DNA of 64,000 nt from Acidobacteriota bacterium (lineage in GTDB: Bacteria; Acidobacteriota; Thermoanaerobaculia; Gp7-AA8). Within the stretch, counting starts at the first letter, position 1. Each line of letters begins with the position of its first letter. A program made the position numbers and the translations under genes. Location: positions 111,302 through 175,301 of the forward strand of contig JAJXWV010000077.1 of assembly GCA_021781455.1 (NCBI GenBank), given 5' to 3'. This document shows positions 28,053 through 38,647 of this stretch, piece by piece. The notes under the pieces were generated by a model, which did no database searches, was not told the DNA's origin, and saw only the letters and a program-made list of their open reading frames with translations.

Positions 28053-28319
28053 TCACTGCGGGGAAATGATTGTGACCTGCTGCGTCTCGTTGTTCGTGAT
28101 GCTGATCATCGCCCAGATGCGCGTGTCGGGATCCGCGCCACCCGGGACGATGCGCACCGTAGTCGTATTGCCCTGCTTCAGCTGTTTCAGCGATGAGGTC
28201 ACGTCCACGCTGCCGAACCATGGCGCGTCCTGCGCACTCCGCTGCAACGGGAGCGTGAAGCCAGGAAAGAAATCCGCGTAGGAATACGAGCTCACGTAGC
28301 ACCCTCCCTCGGGATTCAT
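28053..28319 (-). CDS. Hypothetical protein, probably detached mature part of a secreted protein
   Basis: An 88-aa beta-rich polypeptide beginning MNPEGGCYVSSYSYADFFPG and containing TVRIVPGGADPDTRIWAMIS. It looks like the mature region of an exported protein but carries no signal peptide itself. Its ATG overlaps the stop of a 22-codon hydrophobic leader as ATGA. A frame of 119 codons extends upstream to 28412, but that part is the leader read out of frame. Either a one-base frameshift split one gene, or translation is coupled. Family unknown. Confidence 0.5.
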   Translation of the reverse strand: MNPEGGCYVSSYSYADFFPGFTLPLQRSAQDAPWFGSVDVTSSLKQLKQGNTTTVRIVPGGADPDTRIWAMISITNNETQQVTIISPQ

Positions 28320-28384
28320 GTGGACGAGAGACCGACTAGAAGAGCGGCGGCCAGAGCGAGGACACGAAAGAGCAGCGCGTTCAT
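28316..28384 (-). CDS. Hydrophobic leader ORF (signal-peptide-like, 22 aa)
   Basis: Reads MNALLFRVLALAAALL and ends shortly after in SST with TGA. It has a perfect signal-peptide composition (one Arg, long Leu/Ala core). Stop and downstream start overlap as ATGA. On its own it would be a useless signal peptide, which supports a frameshifted gene or a coupled leader. Confidence 0.45.
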   Translation of the reverse strand: MNALLFRVLALAAALLVGLSST

Positions 28385-28539
28385 GTCGCTCTTTTGCCAT
28401 AACTCCGGCCACGAGGAGGTCGTTGTCAGCACAGAGCGAAGTGTGGATGACGCGCGCCGGAGCCCAATCGAAACGGCGACCCGGTGGCCGCCCGTTCTCG
28501 AGAAACGAGCGGCTGAAAGCCGGTGCTCCAGGGATCTGC

Positions 28540-30460
<1,921 letters not shown>

Positions 30461-30466
30461 GGCTTC

Positions 30467-30706
30467 CGTCACTCGGAGCTGGCGGAGCCGCGGCCCCCAT
30501 CACTCTGAGCCGGCGCAGCCGCGGGGTGGATGGGTGGGTGGAGCGGCGCAGCGCGGCGAAGAGTCTCAAAATTGCACGATCGCGGTGAGCCAGCTGTCAC
30601 GCGCGATCCATTCCCGCCGGCTAATCGTCCCGGTAAGAGAGCCGCGCTCCACCGCTCCCGCCCAACCGCCACCCCCGCGGTTGCGCCGGCTCAGAATGAC
30701 GGTGAC
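30467..30706. repeat. GTCATCCTGAGCC-type near-palindromic repeat
   Basis: The left half (CACTCTGAGCCGGCGCAGCC, then GGAGCGGCGCAGCGCGGCG) faces an inverted right half (CGCGCTCCACCGCTCCCGCC, CGCGGTTGCGCCGGCTCAG). Other copies are at 22871, 39196, 43063 and 48248. No gene is present in 30461-30732. Confidence 0.75.
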
Positions 30707-30732
30707 ACCGCTTTCGTGGCCCGGAACGGGTG

Positions 30733-31365
30733 TCACTTGGCGGCGTTGATCGCGTCGCGCAGCTTGGCGACATCGGGATTGCCGGGCTGCATCTGATCGA
30801 GCGTCGCCAGGCGCGTGCGGGCCTGGTCGTAGCGATGCGTTTCGGCGAGCACCAGTGCGGCGTTGTAGGTAGCCTGCCACTGGGACGGCTGCTCGCGCTC
30901 GACCTGCTCGAACGCGGCCAGAGCCTTCTCCGACTGCCCCGATTGCTTGTAGCAGATGCCGAGGTCCGTGCGGACGCTGGCATCCTCACGCAAGCTGAGG
31001 GCGTGCTCGAGATAGCCGATGGCCTGCGGGTATTTCGCGACGTCCATGTACATGTCGCCGAGCTGGACGAGCGGATCGGGATCGTTCGGATTCGCGGCCG
31101 CCTGCTGCTTGAGCGTGTTGAGGCGCTGCAGCACCGCCGCCATCGGCGCGTTCGCCCCGGCCATCGGGCTTCCAGGCATGGCGTTGACCGCAGCCTCGGC
31201 GCCGGAGGGCGCCGCATCAGCCGTGGCGACGCCGATTCCGGCCGCCGCGGCGGCATCGCGTCCGGCGAGGTGCGAGCTGGCGAGCTTCGGCCCGATGATG
31301 AAGCTGCCGACGATCAGTCCGAGAGCGAGGCCGCAGGCCGTGAAGAAAAGGTTGTCGCGATTCAT
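30733..31365 (-). CDS. Membrane-anchored TPR protein
   Basis: A 210-aa protein with one N-terminal membrane helix (FFTACGLALGLIVGSFIIG), an Ala-rich linker (about 35-75) and three or four tetratricopeptide repeats (DPLVQLGDMYMDVAKYPQAI, SVRTDLGICYKQSGQSEKAL, ATYNAALVLAETHRYDQART). It resembles the TPR part of CcmH/CycH-type proteins, but no cytochrome-assembly gene is nearby. Probably a scaffold on the outer face of the inner membrane. Confidence 0.8.
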   Translation of the reverse strand: MNRDNLFFTACGLALGLIVGSFIIGPKLASSHLAGRDAAAAAGIGVATADAAPSGAEAAVNAMPGSPMAGANAPMAAVLQRLNTLKQQAAANPNDPDPLVQLGDMYMDVAKYPQAIGYLEHALSLREDASVRTDLGICYKQSGQSEKALAAFEQVEREQPSQWQATYNAALVLAETHRYDQARTRLATLDQMQPGNPDVAKLRDAINAAK

Positions 31366-31490
31366 GGCTCGTGCTTTCCAGTTGAAATTTGAAGTTCGGC
31401 ATTATGCATGAACCGCCGATCACCCCGATGTCATCCCTCGCTCGAGCTTCCAAGAAACTCCCAGTGTTTGTGCGGGCTCTGGCGTTCGTT

Positions 31491-31606
31491 GCCCTTCTCC
31501 CCGCCGCAGCGGGGAGAAGGTGCCGAAGGCGGATGAGGGGATCTCCTTTTGAACGAGGCCCCGACCCCTCACCCCGGCCCTCTCCCCGCTGCGGCGGGGA
31601 GAGGGG
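31491..31606. repeat. Palindromic repeat CTCTCCCCGC type
   Basis: Two inverted units: CCTTCTCCCCGCCGC / GCGGGGAGAAGG and CCCTCTCCCCGCTGC / GCGGCGGGGAGAGGG. They are joined by AGGCGGATGAGGGG. Intergenic palindromes of this kind are common in many GC-rich genomes. The gap 31366-31672 has no gene. Confidence 0.7.
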
Positions 31607-31672
31607 GAACGATCGAACGTTTCTTCTCTCCGGTGTCGCGCCTGCGCGATTCGAGCGCTCGGGATGACAGAC

Positions 31673-33187
31673 TCACCCCCGCGTGATGATCTCCTTCAGC
31701 ATCTGGTCCTGCAGCTGGTACACCGCATAGACGCCGACGTGGTAGTTGTTGAACAGGAACGAGAACGCGTAGATCTTTCCGCTCTGTGCGTGCACGTATC
31801 CGGACAGCCCGACCACCCCGACGATGTAGCCCGTCTTGGCGTAGACCTGCCGCGCGTAGGGCGCGGCGCGAAGACGATGCCCGAATTTCGCGTCGGGATC
31901 GCCGGAATACGGCAAGGAGCTGACGAAGACCTCGCGGTAGGGCGTGCTCCACATGTAGCGAAGAAGATGGATGAAGGCGTTGGCGGAGGCGCGGTTCTGG
32001 CGCGACATCCCGGAGCCGTCGGCCTGGTGGAACTCATCGGCGGGAACGCCGAGCTTCGTGGTCAGCCATTCCGTGACCTCGCCCGTCCCCTCTTTCCACG
32101 AGCCTTCGTGCCGTGTCTCGGCGCCGATCATCTTCACGACCTGTTCGGCGTAGGTGTTCTGGCTCTTCTTGTTGATCACGTAGACGAGGATCTCCAGCGG
32201 CGTCGCGTGCTGGGCCACGGGCTGCCAGTCCGGGCGTGGATCACGAGGTGTAACGACGATGTGACCGAGGACCTTGATGCCGTTGCGGGCGAAGGTCTCG
32301 TTGGTGACCGTGGCGAAGTACTGGATCGGCTCCTCGACGGTGACGAACACTTCGGTCGGCCCCGAGCGCGAAGGCACTCCGCCGCGCACCACGACGTCGT
32401 TGGTGTTGCGGATGCGCGTGATGAACGGCAGGCCGCGGCCGGTGACGCAGGTGTTGTCGACCTTCACGAAGCTCGTCGGCGGCTCGAGCTGGACGACGCA
32501 GCGCTTGCCGTAGCGGCTGGGCAACACCCGCACCTGAATGCAACCCTCCTGCATCGAGAAGGCAGAGACCGGCGCCTCGTACCAGTTGACGAGCTGGTCG
32601 ACAGGCCAGGTCGGATGGATGTACTCCGTGTCCATGTAGCCGTACTCGAAGATCAGGTTTCCCTTGATCGTCTTCACTCCGGCACGCTTGAGGTCCGTGG
32701 CCCACTCGTCGATGACAGCCGTGGCGTGGCCGTCATGGAATCGGCCGCCGATGGTGGGATCACCGTGTCCGACGATCTTGACGTCGCCGTCGAGCGTGCC
32801 GGTCGGATCCACTTTGCCGCTGATGTAGACGGTGGTCAGCACCTTGAAGTCGGGATGAAGGATGTCGATCGCGGCCGCCGTCGTGAAGAGCTTCATGTTC
32901 GAGGCCGGCGCAAGCGGTTGATGCGGGTTCTTCTCCGCCACCACGGTGCCGTTGTCGAGCTCCACCACCTGGACACTGACTTCGGAGTTGCGCGCCACGG
33001 TGCCGTTGAGCAGCGACTGCAGCCTCTCCGGCAGGGTCGTGCCTCTCGCCACTTCGGCGGGAACGGCGGCCACGGCGCGGCGCCTGACGCTCCGGCGCCG
33101 CTTCTTTGCGGCCCAGACATCATGGGGAGCGGCTGTGATGAGGAAGATCAGTGCGAACGCGATCAGGGAGGAACGTCGAAACGTCAT
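31673..33187 (-). CDS. D-alanyl-D-alanine carboxypeptidase/endopeptidase (PBP4, S13 family)
   Basis: Trims or opens peptidoglycan cross-links in the periplasm. The 504-aa product has a signal peptide (SSLIAFALIFLITAAPHDVWA), the serine motif LAPASNMKLFTT (SxxK), the SxN-type motif DGSGMSRQN and the KTG motif VYAKTGYI. A large insert between the first two motifs is typical of PBP4/DacB. The ATG at 33187 gives a proper signal peptide; a TTG at 33226 is less likely. Part of the window's wall-metabolism set, though alone here. Confidence 0.92.
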   Translation of the reverse strand: MTFRRSSLIAFALIFLITAAPHDVWAAKKRRRSVRRRAVAAVPAEVARGTTLPERLQSLLNGTVARNSEVSVQVVELDNGTVVAEKNPHQPLAPASNMKLFTTAAAIDILHPDFKVLTTVYISGKVDPTGTLDGDVKIVGHGDPTIGGRFHDGHATAVIDEWATDLKRAGVKTIKGNLIFEYGYMDTEYIHPTWPVDQLVNWYEAPVSAFSMQEGCIQVRVLPSRYGKRCVVQLEPPTSFVKVDNTCVTGRGLPFITRIRNTNDVVVRGGVPSRSGPTEVFVTVEEPIQYFATVTNETFARNGIKVLGHIVVTPRDPRPDWQPVAQHATPLEILVYVINKKSQNTYAEQVVKMIGAETRHEGSWKEGTGEVTEWLTTKLGVPADEFHQADGSGMSRQNRASANAFIHLLRYMWSTPYREVFVSSLPYSGDPDAKFGHRLRAAPYARQVYAKTGYIVGVVGLSGYVHAQSGKIYAFSFLFNNYHVGVYAVYQLQDQMLKEIITRG

Positions 33188-33242
33188 CGGGCCGAAGGAT
33201 ACCTTTCTCGCTGCGCCGCCGTGCAAACAGCGTGCAGCATAG

Positions 33243-33304
33243 AAGCGGGTAGCGGGTAGCGGGTAGGGAGGGCCTACCCGCTACCCGCTACCCGCTACCC
33301 GCTT
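33243..33304. repeat. Inverted heptamer array (GCGGGTA unit)
   Basis: Left arm 33243-33271 with four GCGGGTA units and right arm 33274-33304 with complementary TACCCGC units have almost no spacer. The right arm encodes the last residues (AGSG) and the stop codon of the HAD gene. Confidence 0.88.
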
Positions 33305-34067
33305 CGAACTGCGCGATCACCGAAGGCAGCTCGTCGAGGTTCGTGATGGTCGCGTCAGCAACGATGTCCAGATCGTGAGCGACCGGCGGAGCGACAGCCG
33401 TGCCGCGCAGCGCCGGGATGAAGTGCACCGCGCGCATACCGCACTGTTGTGCGCCGTAGACGTCGACGTAGAGGTTGTCGCCGACGAAGAGCATCTCGTC
33501 GTAGCGGACGCCGAGGGCGCTGCGGAGATGCTCGAAGATGGACGGCCGCGGCTTGCACTCCCCGTGCTCGTTGGAGAACACCATGGCGTCGATCGAGCTC
33601 GCCAGGTCGAGGCGGCTGAGGACATCCCGAAGCACGTAACCGGGCGTGCGGCCTGTGTTGCTGATCAGACCGACCGAGAGCTCGCGGGCCCGGATCGCCC
33701 GCAGCACGTCCTGAGCGCCGGGAACGATGTTGGGGAGGACATCGAGCGCGGCGCGGGCGTAAGCGTGCTCGAGCTCCTCGAGCAACGGCTCGTCGAAGGT
33801 TGACGGCTCGATCCCGAGCTCCTCGAGGAAGTGCTCGATCTGGCGCCGGCAGGGAATGTCGATATCGCTCGACCAGTACAGCTCCTGGCAGCGGTGCCAC
33901 ATGTCGCGGTAGGCGCGATGAATGCGCTCCGCTGCGGCGGCGAGCCCGCGGGCGGCCAGAATCTCCTCCAGCCGCCGCAGACGAAGCTGCTGCTGCGCCA
34001 GCGAAATCTCCGGCGTGTCGGTGATCAGAGTTTCCCAGAGGTCGAATGCGATCGCTTTCAAGGGCAT
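33288..34067 (-). CDS. HAD-superfamily hydrolase
   Basis: A 259-aa phosphatase-like enzyme. Motif I is FDLWETLI (nucleophile Asp; the usual second Asp of the motif is Glu-Thr here), motif II is LISNTGRT, motif III Lys is in ECKPRPSIF and motif IV is FVGDNLYVDVYGA. A helical cap lies between motifs I and II. Substrate unknown. Its C-terminus AGSG and stop are read from the GCGGGTA array, so the ancestral tail may have been replaced. Confidence 0.85.
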   Translation of the reverse strand: MPLKAIAFDLWETLITDTPEISLAQQQLRLRRLEEILAARGLAAAAERIHRAYRDMWHRCQELYWSSDIDIPCRRQIEHFLEELGIEPSTFDEPLLEELEHAYARAALDVLPNIVPGAQDVLRAIRARELSVGLISNTGRTPGYVLRDVLSRLDLASSIDAMVFSNEHGECKPRPSIFEHLRSALGVRYDEMLFVGDNLYVDVYGAQQCGMRAVHFIPALRGTAVAPPVAHDLDIVADATITNLDELPSVIAQFEAGSG

Positions 34068-34088
34068 GACGTTCGTTTCGAGAGGGAG

Positions 34089-34200
34089 TTACGAGGTTGC
34101 GCGGTTCCGCGGTTGCGCGGTTGCGCGGTTGCGCGGTGGAGGAGGAAAGATGAGCACCGAACACCGCGGAACCCCGCAACCGCGGAACCGCGTAACCCGG
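34089..34200. repeat. Inverted octamer array (GGTTGCGC/GGTTCCGC unit)
   Basis: Left arm 34089-34138 with six GGTTNCGC units, right arm 34160-34200 with complementary GCGGAACC/GCAACC units, spacer about 21 nt. The unit is 8 bp with one variable position, and it ends at the DUF2203 stop. Confidence 0.85.
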
Positions 34201-34521
34201 TCAATTCAACTTCACCCGCCCCGAAAACCCCTCTTCGTATCCGTGGAAGTACTGCAGCGCGGGCTCGGGATGCTTCCAGCAGTAGTAACCGCTGCCGCAG
34301 TCGAAGTCGATGAGCCAGAGGCCCTTCACTTCGATGCCGAGCTTCATGACCGCTTCGGCCCAGCGGCCGACGATCGCTTCGTACTCCGGGTCGATCTCCT
34401 CGGGCTCGTTCGGCTCCTGTCGTTCGGCGAGCTTTTCGAGCTCGGCAACCGCGTCGCTGGTGAGCTGCTGCACGGCCGGCAGGAGCCCGGCCGCTTCCTC
34501 GTAGGTGAAGATGCGCTTCAC
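34201..34521 (-). CDS. DUF2203 family protein
   Basis: A 106-aa protein starting (GTG) [20 protein letters not shown], a typical DUF2203 opening, followed by coil-forming EELERQEPNEPEEIDPEYEA-type acidic text and the conserved LWLIDFDCGSGYYCWKHPEP and GFSGRVKLN end. GTG at 34521 overlaps the upstream stop as GTGA; an ATG at 34542 would overlap it by 25 bp. Cotranslated with the MCE gene. Function of the family is unknown. Confidence 0.75.
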   Translation of the reverse strand: MKRIFTYEEAAGLLPAVQQLTSDAVAELEKLAERQEPNEPEEIDPEYEAIVGRWAEAVMKLGIEVKGLWLIDFDCGSGYYCWKHPEPALQYFHGYEEGFSGRVKLN

Positions 34522-35156
34522 CGGGTCACGTCGTCGATCCATTTTTCGAACCGTTCCTTGAGCTTCTTCGCTTCGTCGGCGTGATTGGAGGCGCGAAGAT
34601 CGGCCTCTGCCTTCGCCACACGCCTGCGCGCCTCGTCGAGGTGCTGCTGCAACGACTGCGCACCTTCTTTTTTCCACTCCGGCACTTTCGCCGACCAGCT
34701 GGCGAAGTCGTTCTCGTCGATGATCGCGTCCGCCCTGGCCCGGGCCTTGTCGAGCAGCGGCTTGACCGCGGCGCCGTGCTTCGCCAGCCAGCGGCTGATC
34801 TTGTCCTCGCGAGCGTAGAGGATGGCGCCGTCGTCGACGGGAGGGCCGACGGCGAACGTGTTGCTGACCTGGAGCTCGTGCTTGTCGGCCGAGAAGAGGG
34901 AGTCGGTGACGATGGCCCGCCGGTGGTCGCGGGCCAGCCGCACCGTCACGGCATCACGGCCGTCGACCTTGTCGATGCCGACGACCCGGCCGACCACGAC
35001 GTCATCTGCGACGACCGGGTCGCCGCGGCGAAGCGAGGAGGCGTCGTCGAAGACGATCGTAGCCTTCACTTCTCCGCGGTGCGCGAACCACCGCGCGCCG
35101 AACCAGGCCGCCACGGCCAGGCCGATCATCAGAATCAGGGCGAAGAATCTGCGCAT
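34518..35156 (-). CDS. MCE/MlaD-domain membrane protein
   Basis: A 212-aa protein with one N-terminal membrane helix ([20 protein letters not shown]) and a periplasmic MCE (MlaD-like) domain containing [20 protein letters not shown] and VGRVVGIDK. The second half is a charged helix ([16 protein letters not shown], then EEARRR-like heptads). MCE domains carry lipids between membranes in Gram-negative bacteria, but the ABC partners (MlaE, MlaF) are not here, and the helix is short compared with PqiB-type proteins. Upstream codons to 35306 are repeat DNA. Confidence 0.8.
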   Translation of the reverse strand: MRRFFALILMIGLAVAAWFGARWFAHRGEVKATIVFDDASSLRRGDPVVADDVVVGRVVGIDKVDGRDAVTVRLARDHRRAIVTDSLFSADKHELQVSNTFAVGPPVDDGAILYAREDKISRWLAKHGAAVKPLLDKARARADAIIDENDFASWSAKVPEWKKEGAQSLQQHLDEARRRVAKAEADLRASNHADEAKKLKERFEKWIDDVTR

Positions 35157-35225
35157 GAGGACGAGTGTAGCGGACGAGGGCAGACGTCCGCCGAGCGAAA
35201 CCGGGATTGCCAAGCGTTCATTCTT

Positions 35226-35316
35226 GGGAGATCGCAGATGGGAGATGGCCGATGGCAGATCGCAGGGCGGCGGCAGCAGATCGGAATCTCGCCTGCGATC
35301 TGCCATCTGCGATCTC
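35226..35316. repeat. Inverted heptamer array (AGATCGC/AGATGGC unit)
   Basis: Left arm 35226-35266 (GATCGCAGATGGGAGATGGC) and right arm 35291-35316 (GCGATCTGCCATCTGCGATC) are complementary around a 25-nt spacer. It lies between divergent genes, upstream of acpP. Confidence 0.83.
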
Positions 35317-35406
35317 GAGCCCCCTTGTTCTCGCCAGCCAGCAACTTGTGCTAAAACGCACCCTGCATTTCAGAACCCCCGTTTTTCATTTCAGGAGGAG
35401 ATACCG

Positions 35407-35646
35407 ATGTCGGTAGAGGATAGGGTCAAGTCAATCATCGTCGAGCAACTCGGCGTAGACGCGGACGAGGTCACTCCGGACGCTTCGTTCGTCGAGGACC
35501 TTGGCGCCGATTCGCTCGACACCGTCGAGCTGATCATGGCGTTCGAAGAGGAGTTCGGCGTCGAGATCTCCGACGACGAGGCCGAGAAGATCCGCAAGGT
35601 CAAGGACGCCGTCGACTACATCGAAAAGCACACCAAGGCGCAATAA
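35407..35646 (+). CDS. acpP: Acyl carrier protein
   Basis: Carries growing fatty acids on a phosphopantetheine arm. The 79-aa acidic protein has the attachment serine S36 in [27 protein letters not shown] gives an optimal ribosome-binding site. The extremely strong site suits a highly expressed protein. fabF follows 112 bp downstream across a heptamer array. Confidence 0.98.
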   Translation: MSVEDRVKSIIVEQLGVDADEVTPDASFVEDLGADSLDTVELIMAFEEEFGVEISDDEAEKIRKVKDAVDYIEKHTKAQ

Positions 35647-35666
35647 AGCAGCGCCGCGTCTTTTTT

Positions 35667-35743
35667 AGTGCTGAGTACTGAGCACCAGGTACTGAGTGAT
35701 CCGCAGGGCGAGCTCAGGACCGGTACCCGGTACTCAGCACTTG
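35667..35743. repeat. Inverted CTGAGTA heptamer array between acpP and fabF
   Basis: Left arm 35667-35697 (AGTGCTGAGTACTGAGCACC) and right arm 35715-35743 (GGTACTCAGCAC) are complementary around about 17 nt. It lies inside what would normally be one operon. Confidence 0.8.
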
Positions 35744-35758
35744 TTTTGAGGAGCCTTC

Positions 35759-37003
35759 TTGACCAGACGACGAGTGGTCATCACCGGCCTGGGCATGATC
35801 TCCCCGCTCGGGATCGGCAACGAGCCGACCTGGCAGGGGCTCATCGAAGGCCGCTCCGGCATCGGACCGATCACCAAGTTCGACGCCAGTGCCTACGCCT
35901 GCCGCATTGCCGGTGAGGTGCGCGGGTTCGATCCTGAGAAGTGGATCGAGAAGAAGGAAGTCAAGAAGTCCGACACCTTCATCCATTACGCGATCGCCGC
36001 TGCGCAGATGGCCATCGACGACTCCGCGCTGGACCTCAAGAAGGAAGACCCCGACCGCGTCGGCGTGATCATCGGATCGGGCATCGGCGGGCTTCCGCTG
36101 ATCGAAGAGACGCATCGCAAGCTCCTGGAAAAGGGGCCGTCGCGCATGTCGCCGTTCTTCATCCCCGGACTCATCGTGAACCTCGCGGGCGGGCACATTT
36201 CCATCCGCTTCAACGCCCAGGGGCCGAGCTCCGCGCCGGCCACGGCCTGCGCGACCGGATCGCACGCGATCGGCGATGCCTTCAAGATCATCCAGCACGA
36301 CGAGGCCGACATGATGTTCGCCGGCGGCAGTGAGGCGGTCATCACCCCGCTGGCCGTAGGCGGATTCTCGGCCATGCGCGCCCTGTCGACGCGCAATGAC
36401 GAGCCGCAGCGCGCCTCACGCCCGTGGGACGCAGGCCGCGACGGCTTCGTCATGGGCGAGGGCGCCGGCATTCTCATCCTCGAGGAACGCGAGCACGCCC
36501 TCGCGCGCGGCGCGAAGATCTACGCCGAGATCACCGGCTACGGCATGTCCAGCGACGCCTTTCACATCACCTCACCGTCGGAAGACGGCGGCGGGATGAT
36601 GCGAGTCATGCAGCGCGCGCTCAAGGACGCGAAGCTGCAGCCGACTGACATCCAGTACATCAACGCCCACGGAACTTCAACGCCGGTCGGCGACAAGATC
36701 GAGACCATCGCCATCAAGCGCGTCTTCGGCGACCATGCCTACAGGCTCGCCATCAGCTCCACGAAGTCGATGACCGGCCATCTCCTCGGCGCCGCCGGCG
36801 GACTGGAGTCGGCCATCACGGCGCTGGCCATCACCAACCGCATCCTCCCACCGACGATCAACTACGAGGTCCCCGATCCCGCGTGCGACCTCGACTACGT
36901 GCCGAACAAGGCCCGCCCCTTCGACCTCGTGCACGCCATGTCGAACTCCTTCGGCTTCGGCGGCACGAACGCCACGCTGATCTTCTCGCGCCACGAGGGG
37001 TAG
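35759..37003 (+). CDS. fabF: 3-oxoacyl-ACP synthase II (KAS II)
   Basis: Condenses malonyl-ACP with acyl-ACP in fatty-acid elongation. The 414-aa protein has the catalytic Cys164 in TACATGSHA, His304 in [11 protein letters not shown] and His341 in [11 protein letters not shown], matching the E. coli enzyme with an offset of one. TTG at 35759, with GAGGAG upstream, is the start. It is paired with acpP as usual. Confidence 0.97.
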   Translation: MTRRRVVITGLGMISPLGIGNEPTWQGLIEGRSGIGPITKFDASAYACRIAGEVRGFDPEKWIEKKEVKKSDTFIHYAIAAAQMAIDDSALDLKKEDPDRVGVIIGSGIGGLPLIEETHRKLLEKGPSRMSPFFIPGLIVNLAGGHISIRFNAQGPSSAPATACATGSHAIGDAFKIIQHDEADMMFAGGSEAVITPLAVGGFSAMRALSTRNDEPQRASRPWDAGRDGFVMGEGAGILILEEREHALARGAKIYAEITGYGMSSDAFHITSPSEDGGGMMRVMQRALKDAKLQPTDIQYINAHGTSTPVGDKIETIAIKRVFGDHAYRLAISSTKSMTGHLLGAAGGLESAITALAITNRILPPTINYEVPDPACDLDYVPNKARPFDLVHAMSNSFGFGGTNATLIFSRHEG

Positions 37004-37005
37004 AC

Positions 37006-37080
37006 GAGTGCTGAGTGCTGAGTGCTGAGTGCTGAGTGCTGAGTGCTGAGTGCTGAGTGCTGAGTCCTGAGTCCTGAGTC
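37006..37080. repeat. One-armed CTGAGTG array, about eleven units
   Basis: 75 bp of almost pure CTGAGTG (last units CTGAGTC) directly after the fabF stop. The mate arm is missing; instead CGTCATTCCGAGCG, a start of another dispersed repeat, follows at 37091. Confidence 0.85.
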
Positions 37081-37140
37081 GCTGCAGTTCTGTCATTCCG
37101 AGCGTCAGCGAGGAATCTGGGCGGGCGGGGCGCGGACTGG

Positions 37141-37809
37141 TCAGGCTTCAGGCTGGTATGACGCCAGCCACTCCGCAAACGTTCCATGCCCGTGCTCGCG
37201 AGCCACCTCCGCCGACGTCTTGCCGTCGCTCCCGGCGGCATCGCCGTGCGCGCCGTGATTCAGGAGCAGCGTGGCCATGCGCATGTCGCCACGGCCGGCG
37301 GCCGTGTGCAGAGGCGTGTACTCCATCTGTTGTCGCGCATCTGGATTGGCCCCGCGGCTGAGCAGGAGCTCCATCATGTCGTGATCACCGACCGCCGCAG
37401 CGGCGTGCACCGCGCCGACGCGCATGGCATTGCTCGACTGCTGGTGGATGTCCGCGCCCGAATCGAGCAGAAACCGGTCCACCTCGGGATGGCCGAAAAA
37501 CGTGGCGAAGCCGATCGGTGCGAATCCGTCCACGCTGTGTCGGACCAGCAGCGAGCGGTCGCCGGCGATCATGCCGCGCACGGCTTCGAGATCGCCGCGC
37601 GCGCACGCCTCGAAAAAGCCCGCCGGCGCGCCGCGCTCGGCCAGCAGCCGCCCGAGAGGCGCGTGACCGTGATAGATCGCGGTGAGGATCGCACCCACGC
37701 CGTTGCCGTCCACGGCGCGGACCACCGAAGGGTTCACGTCAATCAATCGCGACACACGGGCGGTCTCGCCCGCGCTCACGGCGGCGATGAACTCCTCGCT
37801 GTGACTCAT
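37141..37809 (-). CDS. Ankyrin repeat protein
   Basis: A 222-aa protein made of about five ankyrin repeats; clear ones are GFAPIGFATFFGHPEVDRFLL, RVGAVHAAAAVGDHDMMELL and TPLHTAAGRGDMRMATLL. No membrane or signal segment. Used for protein binding. The sequence AATTGGTACCATT lies a few bases upstream of the ATG. Confidence 0.9.
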   Translation of the reverse strand: MSHSEEFIAAVSAGETARVSRLIDVNPSVVRAVDGNGVGAILTAIYHGHAPLGRLLAERGAPAGFFEACARGDLEAVRGMIAGDRSLLVRHSVDGFAPIGFATFFGHPEVDRFLLDSGADIHQQSSNAMRVGAVHAAAAVGDHDMMELLLSRGANPDARQQMEYTPLHTAAGRGDMRMATLLLNHGAHGDAAGSDGKTSAEVAREHGHGTFAEWLASYQPEA

Positions 37810-37815
37810 GGGGAA

Positions 37816-37828
37816 AATGGTACCAATT
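37816..37828 (-). promoter_or_regulatory. Motif AATTGGTACCATT upstream of ankyrin gene
   Basis: Identical 13-mer to 52395-52407 upstream of ftsZ, both 7-15 bp before an ATG on the minus strand. It is nearly palindromic (AATTGGTACCAATT) and its core also occurs in element A. Confidence 0.35.
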
Positions 37829-37909
37829 GCGCGGATCTCAATGACACGAAAACAGCAAACGCCTCATCTTTAGGAACATCTCAGCCTACAATGGTCGTTG
37901 GTAATCATC

Positions 37910-38134
37910 ATGAGCGACAGAATTCCGATTCAGAAGGCCAAAAAGCTCATCACGGTTTCCGAGCGCAACCTCCAGAACGCTGCCACCCGCCTCCTCCCGA
38001 AGCACAACAAGCTGGTCTCGACGGAAGTCGAATACCTCCGCCGCGTGCTTCCCGACAAGGCGACCCAGGTTGAGATCGACGAGAAAGTCCTCGCCGTTCG
38101 CAAGCTTCCCTGGTCCGAGCTCGTTGCCGACTAG
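37910..38134 (+). CDS. Small hypothetical protein (74 aa)
   Basis: Starts MSDRIPIQKAKKLITVSERN and contains TRLLPKHNKLVSTEVEYLRR and DEKVLAVRKLPWSELVAD. Basic, helical, without membrane segments. I considered the RNA polymerase omega subunit, but the omega motif around the first helix is lacking. A real gene is suggested by composition and the in-frame ATG. Function unknown. The next 218 bp up to element B hold no gene I can see. Confidence 0.5.
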   Translation: MSDRIPIQKAKKLITVSERNLQNAATRLLPKHNKLVSTEVEYLRRVLPDKATQVEIDEKVLAVRKLPWSELVAD

Positions 38135-38352
38135 CGCCGAAACCGTGATCCTCATCGACGAACCGGCCTGACGGACGACCGGCCAATCGAAGAGCAACTC
38201 CGCAGCGCCCCCTCAGCAGTTCCCTCTGCAACGACGCAGCCCCGCCGTTCACGATCACTGCACCCTCTCGAAGCGAACATTCGCGCAGAAGAAGGACAGG
38301 CTGAGAGCGCGTCGTCCAGGGCGGTGAGAATCCTTGGCTTCGAGGCGTGATG

Positions 38353-38563
38353 AGGCGGCGGAGCCGCCGACTCAATTTACAGTAGCGGCGGCCGTCAGGC
38401 CGTCGTCCGATCGGTCCAACGCAGCGTCTGAGCGCGCGAAGCGCGCGACAGACACCAGGAACCAGCCTTCTGTCGGGCACTCCGTGCCCTCGACGGCTGA
38501 CGCGATCACCCGTTTCGGCGGCCTAACGGCCGCCGCTAAATTCTTGCGGCGGCTACGCCGCCT
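38353..38563. mobile_element. MITE-like element B, copy 2
   Basis: About 211 bp. Outer hairpins GGCGGCGGAGCCGCC and GCGGCGGCTACGCCGCC flank inverted ends TAGCGGCGGCCGTCAGGCC and GGCCTAACGGCCGCCGCTA. The end match is better than in copy 1. Internal text is related to 26796-26995. Confidence 0.8.
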
Positions 38564-38647
38564 GGCCAGCCGCGGCGGGAGCCGCCGAGAACTTCGCGCT
38601 CCTCGTCTTTGCCGCCGCGTGGCAACATAGACGAGGAGCTGAGACCG

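Noticed and set aside
37910-38134. RNA polymerase omega subunit (rpoZ)
   Set aside because: Size is similar, but the conserved omega N-terminal motif and helix pattern are missing.
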